From: Halovivax limisalsi
Lineage (GTDB): Archaea; Halobacteriota; Halobacteria; Halobacteriales; Natrialbaceae
NCBI RefSeq assembly: GCF_023093535.1
Contig: NZ_CP095757.1
Coordinates: 1,550,001 to 1,614,000 of the forward strand
DNA: 64,000 bases
Reading direction: 5' to 3'
Shown: piece by piece, positions 59,793-64,000 of the stretch
Layout: every line of letters starts with the position of its first letter
How positions within the stretch are numbered: the stretch's first letter is position 1
Notes under the pieces: model-generated
What the model was told of the DNA's origin: nothing
Seen by the model: the letters and a program-made list of their open reading frames with translations, nothing else
Databases searched by the model: none
Translations under genes and position numbers: made by a program

Positions 59793-60965
59793 CTAGTATC
59801 CGAACCCGAAGGCGCGATTCGCGGTCAGTGCCAGAAACGAGGCCACGAAGGGGATCGCGAGCGATCCGAAGGCGGTCTCCCAGCCGAACAGGTCGGCGGT
59901 GAGGCCGACGCCGACCGATCCAGACGCCCCGACGACCGTGTAGACCGTTCGAACGAGACCGAATCCGGTTCCCCGTTGCTCGTCGGGAAGCGCGTCGATG
60001 AACCGCGGATCGATCGCCGAAAAGAAACTCGATCCGAACCCGGTCAAGACGACGCCGGCGGCAATCGCGATCGTTCCCGGACCCAGTACGAGCAACGGCA
60101 AACCGACCGCGCCGGCCAGCATGGAACCGGCGATCGAGGGATCCCGTCCGTAGGTGTCGGAGGTCCGTCCGAGAACGCTCTGACCGAGGACCCTCGCGAC
60201 GAAGAACGCTGAGAATGCGACGCCGGCTTCGGTGGCCGTGTACTCCCGAACGGCGATGAGGAACGTCGGGAAAAACGAGAGCAGCCCCTGGGCGGCGTAC
60301 GTGCCGGCGATCGCGATGAGCAGCGGAAAAGCGACCGACGGTCGAGCGCAGAGTTCGACGAGCGAGTTCGATCGCACGGCGTCTCGCAACGGTTCGTCCG
60401 GCCGCCTCGGTTCCGTCGGACGGACGCGCCACCAGAACAGCAGGAAGATCGGAATCCCGACGGCCGCCGTCACCGCGACCGCGGGCCGCCAGCCGAACCG
60501 AACGCCAACCCAGGCTGCGACGACGGGCGCGAGCAGGCCCGCCAACGGGCCGCCGATCGAGTGGATACCGATCGCCGTCCCGAAATCGTCAAACGTCCGG
60601 GACAACAGCGTCGTCGCGACGGTGTAGTGGAGTCCGGCGACGCCACCGAGACCGACCAGCGCGAGGACGAAGACGCCGTAGACCGGGGACACCGCAAGCG
60701 CGAGGCTCATCACCGAGGTGCCCCCGACGGCGATCAGGATAATGACCCGTTCACCGTACTTATCGGCGAGAATTCCGCTCGGGAACTGCGCGAGACCGTA
60801 GGCGAGCCACATCCCCGTCAGGGCCAACCCCATCAGCGCGTTCGTGATCTCGAACGCCGCGACGATCGACGGAACGACCGGACTGATCGCCAACCTGGCG
60901 AAGTAGGTGACGAAGAACGCCAGCATGCACAGGGTGAGAACCGAGTACCGGTACTGCCAGTTCAT
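59793..60965 (-). CDS. MFS transporter
   Basis: 390 residues from ATG 60965 (402 if the in-frame ATG at 61001 is used) with twelve predicted helices. The motif-A-like loop SGILADKYGERVII is between helices 2 and 3 and GRTSDTYGRDPS between helices 8 and 9; FARLAISPVVPSIV in helix 1 is typical of haloarchaeal MFS proteins. The substrate is unknown. The gene is convergent with ribL. GC content is slightly lower than that of its neighbours. Confidence 0.87.
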   Translation of the reverse strand: MNWQYRYSVLTLCMLAFFVTYFARLAISPVVPSIVAAFEITNALMGLALTGMWLAYGLAQFPSGILADKYGERVIILIAVGGTSVMSLALAVSPVYGVFVLALVGLGGVAGLHYTVATTLLSRTFDDFGTAIGIHSIGGPLAGLLAPVVAAWVGVRFGWRPAVAVTAAVGIPIFLLFWWRVRPTEPRRPDEPLRDAVRSNSLVELCARPSVAFPLLIAIAGTYAAQGLLSFFPTFLIAVREYTATEAGVAFSAFFVARVLGQSVLGRTSDTYGRDPSIAGSMLAGAVGLPLLVLGPGTIAIAAGVVLTGFGSSFFSAIDPRFIDALPDEQRGTGFGLVRTVYTVVGASGSVGVGLTADLFGWETAFGSLAIPFVASFLALTANRAFGFGY

Positions 60966-61118
60966 CGGATCGATACGCAACGAACTGGGCCGAGAACGCA
61001 TGAGTGTGGCGTTTCCAGCACTTCACGCAATCCCGCAACAGCGAGATTCCGTCGGTAATTCCGCGTTCCCCCCGATCCCGGCCGAGCGGGGACGTCCGCC
61101 GCCGGCGGTATCGCGCGC

Positions 61119-62261
61119 TCAGAGGTAGCCCGCGTCGTCGAGTCGCTCGATGCCCTCGCGGAGGCGTTCCTCGCTCGCGGCGTAGGAGAGGCGCGCGTAC
61201 CCGGGCGCTCCGAACGCGCTGCCTGGGACCGTCGCGACGTGGGCGTCTTCGAGCGCGCCTTCACACCATTCGGTGTCCGGGGAGTCGACGGGTAGCATCA
61301 GGTAGAACGCGCCCCCCGGTTTCGGGACGTCGACGCCCGCGTCCGCAAAGAGGTCCAGGAGGAGGTCGCGACGCTCTTCGAACGTCCGGACCATCTCCTC
61401 GACGGCCTCGTCGGTGTTTTGCAGGGCCTCGATACCGGCGTGCTGGACGAAGTTCGTCGCGCACGAGACGGAGTGGGAGTGGAGTTTCCCCGACTGCGCG
61501 ATCAGCTCCTCGGGACCGGCGTAGTAACCCAGCCGCCAGCCGGTCATCGAGTAGGCCTTCGAGAAGCCGTTGACCGTGACCGTCCGATCGGCCATGCCGG
61601 AAAGCGAGCCGAGACTCGTCGGCTCGACGTCGTAGGTGATCTCCCCGTAGATCTCGTCGGCGACGACGGTGACGTCGTGCTCGACGGCGAGATCGCGAAC
61701 GCCCGCCAGCGCGGCGTCGGTGTAGACCGCGCCGGTCGGGTTCGCCGGCGAGTTGACGATCGCGAGGTCGGTCTCGTCCGTGATGACGTTCTCCAGGTCG
61801 GGGAGGGCGGGCTCGAGCGCGAAGTCGTACGGCGAGAGGTCGACGCGGACGAGCGAACCGCCCGCGAGTTTCACCATCGCTTCGTAGGAGACCCAGGCGG
61901 GGTCGAGCAGGACGACTTCGTCTCCATCGTCGATCAACGTCTGGGTAACCTCGTACAGTGATTGCTTGGCACCGGGCGTGACGATCACGTTCTCCGGGCC
62001 GTGTTCGAGGCCGTCTGCCTGCAGTTTCTCGGCGATGGCCTCGCGAAGTTCGGGGATGCCGGCAGACGTGGTGTAGCCGGTGTGGCCGGCGTCCATGGCG
62101 TCCTTGCCGGCTTCGACGACGTTCTCGGGCGTCGGGGCGTCGGGTTCGCCGACGCTCAGGTCGACCACGTCGGCGCCCTCGGCCTCGAGTTCCGAGGCGA
62201 GCGCGGAGATGGCGAGCGTGGCGGACGGTTCGACTCTCGTGATGCGGTCTGCGTACTCCAT
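61119..62261 (-). CDS. Class I/II aminotransferase (aspartate aminotransferase-like)
   Basis: 380 residues, fold-type I. The PLP lysine is in NGFSKAYSMTGWRLGYYAG (near 233), with NSPANPTGAVY (near 175) as the Asn-Pro cofactor motif and DEIYGEITYD following. The C-terminal ARLSYAASEERLREGIERL is normal for class I subgroup 1-gamma, which includes archaeal aspartate aminotransferases. The exact amino-acid pair is not fixed by sequence. The frame is open upstream to 62858, antisense to nothing functional; ATG 62261 is the family start. It lies 80 bases downstream of ribH. Confidence 0.92.
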   Translation of the reverse strand: MEYADRITRVEPSATLAISALASELEAEGADVVDLSVGEPDAPTPENVVEAGKDAMDAGHTGYTTSAGIPELREAIAEKLQADGLEHGPENVIVTPGAKQSLYEVTQTLIDDGDEVVLLDPAWVSYEAMVKLAGGSLVRVDLSPYDFALEPALPDLENVITDETDLAIVNSPANPTGAVYTDAALAGVRDLAVEHDVTVVADEIYGEITYDVEPTSLGSLSGMADRTVTVNGFSKAYSMTGWRLGYYAGPEELIAQSGKLHSHSVSCATNFVQHAGIEALQNTDEAVEEMVRTFEERRDLLLDLFADAGVDVPKPGGAFYLMLPVDSPDTEWCEGALEDAHVATVPGSAFGAPGYARLSYAASEERLREGIERLDDAGYL

Positions 62262-62341
62262 ATGTTTCTTGAATCGGGTGCGTGGTGGGTTCGTCGGTGA
62301 TCGGTACGTCGACGGCGACCGATTGGTTCGGCGACGATTCC

Positions 62342-62752
62342 TCAGGCGGCCGGTAGCTCCTCGAGCAGCGAGAGGGCGCTCTCGACGGCTTTGCGGGCGT
62401 TCGCGACGCGCTCGCGGGCCTCCGCGCCGGACATGCCGGGGCCCGTCACGCCGAGTGTGACCGGCGTGTCGCGCTCGAGGCTCACGTCGGACAGGCGCTG
62501 GGCGGTCGCGTCGGTGATCACCTGGTCGTGGTCGGTGTCGCCCGTGACGACCGCGCCGATCACGACGACTGCGTCGATTGCCGCCCGCCGGGCGAGGCGG
62601 TCGGCCGCGAGCGGGGCGTCGTACACGCCGGGCACCGAGACCACGGTCGCCACCTCCGCGCCGGCCTCGTCGGCCGCTTCGCGGGCGAGGTCCTCCATCT
62701 CGCCGGTGACCGACCGGTTGAACTGTGCGACCACGAGTCCGAGCGTGGGCAT
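62342..62752 (-). CDS. ribH: 6,7-dimethyl-8-ribityllumazine synthase
   Basis: 136 residues. Typical parts: VVAQFNRSVTGEMEDLA at the start, VPGVYDAPLAADRLARR in the substrate loop, VVIGAVVTGDTDHDQVI with the catalytic His, and TLGVTGPGMSGAEARERVAN. It condenses 5-amino-6-ribitylaminouracil with dihydroxybutanone phosphate; the product is converted to riboflavin. A TATA-like CTCTTTAG is about 30 bases before ATG 62752. The flavin link with ribL at 59316 is noteworthy. Confidence 0.94.
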   Translation of the reverse strand: MPTLGLVVAQFNRSVTGEMEDLAREAADEAGAEVATVVSVPGVYDAPLAADRLARRAAIDAVVVIGAVVTGDTDHDQVITDATAQRLSDVSLERDTPVTLGVTGPGMSGAEARERVANARKAVESALSLLEELPAA

Positions 62753-63059
62753 GCCCGAGGAGTCGGGCGGGCGAACTAAAGAGATACCGTTTGCGACCCA
62801 TATTGTACGTGGCCCCGCTCGATCGGGATGCCGCCGATCGCCTGTCGTGGCGGATCACTGTCGTGCGGGATCGGAAGGCACCGAACTCCCTGCAGTTTCC
62901 GTACTGGCGTCGTATTTCGCGCTCGTCGGCTCCGATCGCAAGCTTCGTTCGTCGGCTATCGCGCTTCTAGAGGCAGAACGCCGCGTTTCCCGGCGCCTTC
63001 CCAGAATTGCCCGGTCCTCGAGGTCGCGAGGCTCACCGACGCCGGATCGTCGGTGCGGA
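62753..63059. other. Intergenic region (307 bases)
   Basis: The left 40 bases hold the ribH promoter. The rest has no recognisable gene; a short open frame on either strand lacks protein-like character. It separates ribH from the hydrolase gene on the same strand. Confidence 0.4.
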
Positions 63060-63974
63060 CTACGTGGCGGTGTCCGCAAGGAAGGATTCGACGACTTCGT
63101 AGTGCGCGTCGGGCTGTTCCCAGAAGGGCATGTGGCTGCTGTCGTCGAACACGTGGAGACGAGCGTCCGGGATGCGGTCGGCGATGCCCCGTGCGATGGC
63201 TGGCGAAATTTCGTCGTATTCGCCCGACAACACGAGGGTCGAGACGTCGACCTCACTCAGTCGATCGCGGACGTCCCAGTCGCGAAGGCGCGCGGTCTCG
63301 AGGAGGACGTACTCGTTGGGGCCCCACATCAGGCCGTAGACGTCGAGATTGATCCGGTCGAACGTGGAGGCGACCGGACGCGGGTATTCTTCGGTCCGAC
63401 AGACGTGTTCGCGGTAGGCGCCGTCCAGCGCGGCTGCATATTCGGGCGCGTCGTAGGCTCGCCGGGCTTCCGTGCGCTCGATCGTGGCGCGTTCCTCCGC
63501 CGGCAGTTCCTCGACGACACGCCGCATCGACTCGTAGGCGCTCCGGGTGTCGGCGAGGGTGTTCGCGAGCACGAGTCCGTCGACGTGTCGACCGTATTCG
63601 AGGACGTACTCTTGGGCGAGCATACCGCCCCAGGACTGGCCGTAGAGAGCGAACGAACCGTCGGGGTCGATCGCCCGGCGCACGGCCTCGAGTTCGTCGC
63701 GGTAGTGCTCGACGGTGTAGCGGTCGAAATCACCGGGCGCGGGGTCGTCCGAACGACCGACGCCGAACTGATCGTAGAGGTAGACCGTCAGCTCGTCGCC
63801 GGCGTGGCGGGCGAGCGGCGCGAGGTAGTCGTGAGGCATACCAGGGCCGCCGTGGACGCCGACGAGGACGTCGTCTCCCGAACCGAAGCGTCGGTAGTAG
63901 AGTTCGTAGTCCTCGACGTCGAAGTGCCCCTCGCCGTGGTCGTGGGTGTCGAAGTAGTTTGGGTAATCTGTCAT
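63060..63974 (-). CDS. Proline iminopeptidase-like alpha/beta hydrolase (peptidase family S33)
   Basis: 304 residues. The oxyanion motif HGGPGMPHDY is at 41-50, the nucleophile elbow GQSWGG at 112-117 (Ser114), followed by an Asp in SGEYDEIS (near 252) and a His in DDSSHMPFW (near 280). The HGGPG plus GQSWGG pair is diagnostic for proline iminopeptidases and close relatives such as tricorn-interacting factor F1, which trim N-terminal proline from peptides. Substrate is inferred. ATG 63974 lies near the right edge of the window; the promoter is outside or in the last 26 bases. Confidence 0.9.
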   Translation of the reverse strand: MTDYPNYFDTHDHGEGHFDVEDYELYYRRFGSGDDVLVGVHGGPGMPHDYLAPLARHAGDELTVYLYDQFGVGRSDDPAPGDFDRYTVEHYRDELEAVRRAIDPDGSFALYGQSWGGMLAQEYVLEYGRHVDGLVLANTLADTRSAYESMRRVVEELPAEERATIERTEARRAYDAPEYAAALDGAYREHVCRTEEYPRPVASTFDRINLDVYGLMWGPNEYVLLETARLRDWDVRDRLSEVDVSTLVLSGEYDEISPAIARGIADRIPDARLHVFDDSSHMPFWEQPDAHYEVVESFLADTAT

Positions 63975-64000
63975 CGGTTGCGTAATTTCGAACCCCTCTT

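Overview
The window is chromosomal DNA of a halophilic archaeon (class Halobacteria); the genus cannot be fixed from sequence alone. It is GC-rich, the proteins are strongly acidic, and many genes have a TATA box about 25-30 bases before the start codon with little or no leader. Typical haloarchaeal genes are present: archaeosortase A, an archaetidylserine synthase, a PspA-type protein, archaeal FAD synthase RibL, S3Ae with KEOPS Pcc1, F420-dependent enzymes and a Trm112 protein. No rRNA, CRISPR array or intact insertion sequence was seen; one tRNA gene (Ala, GGC) is present.

Layout. 0-7 kb: an erythromycin-esterase-like protein cut by the window edge, a small hydrolase, PspA, a lipoprotein, and two related but uncharacterised membrane proteins flanking an HPP-like membrane protein. 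7-9.3 kb: a two-gene operon (dgcN-dgcA type) matching the D-glutamate catabolic route described in marine bacteria and haloarchaea. 9.3-27.7 kb: mainly housekeeping genes (VLRF1/Vms1-like release factor, cold-shock protein, threonine synthase, archaeosortase A with a phosphoesterase, two tandem acetyltransferases, an F420 oxidoreductase, Trm112, adenylosuccinate synthase), conserved haloarchaeal unknowns, and an ABC ATPase whose promoter carries a perfect DtxR-type iron box. 28-32 kb: a type IV pilus assembly ATPase and membrane platform (pilB/pilC type), followed by a vapBC toxin-antitoxin pair. 33-36.5 kb: cyclase, phosphotransferase, short-chain dehydrogenase and LUD protein.

36.5-44.4 kb is an accessory region, more AT-rich at its ends, that stops at the tRNA-Ala gene. 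It is dominated by a 1697-residue secreted protein with a signal peptide, many calcium-binding thrombospondin type 3 repeats, a hydrophobic helical segment and a C-terminal domain that looks like a PD-(D/E)XK-type nuclease. Three bases after it lies a small unknown gene. This is the arrangement of a polymorphic toxin and its immunity protein and is the most interesting feature here. The region also holds a cluster of three RNA-like hairpins, a broken reading frame, a zinc-finger protein and a hicBA toxin-antitoxin pair.

44.9-47.7 kb is a tightly overlapping information-processing operon: S15, RecJ-like protein, Pcc1, S3Ae. The end of the S3Ae gene has been amplified into a 55-bp tandem repeat. 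48-64 kb: a blue-copper lipoprotein, archaetidylserine synthase (partner pathway of archaeosortase A), HEAT-repeat protein, a secreted phospholipase-D-like protein, phosphoenolpyruvate carboxylase, an S1-DHH RecJ-family protein, a JAMM metalloprotease-like protein, RibL and RibH (flavin synthesis), an MFS transporter, an aminotransferase and a proline-iminopeptidase-like hydrolase.
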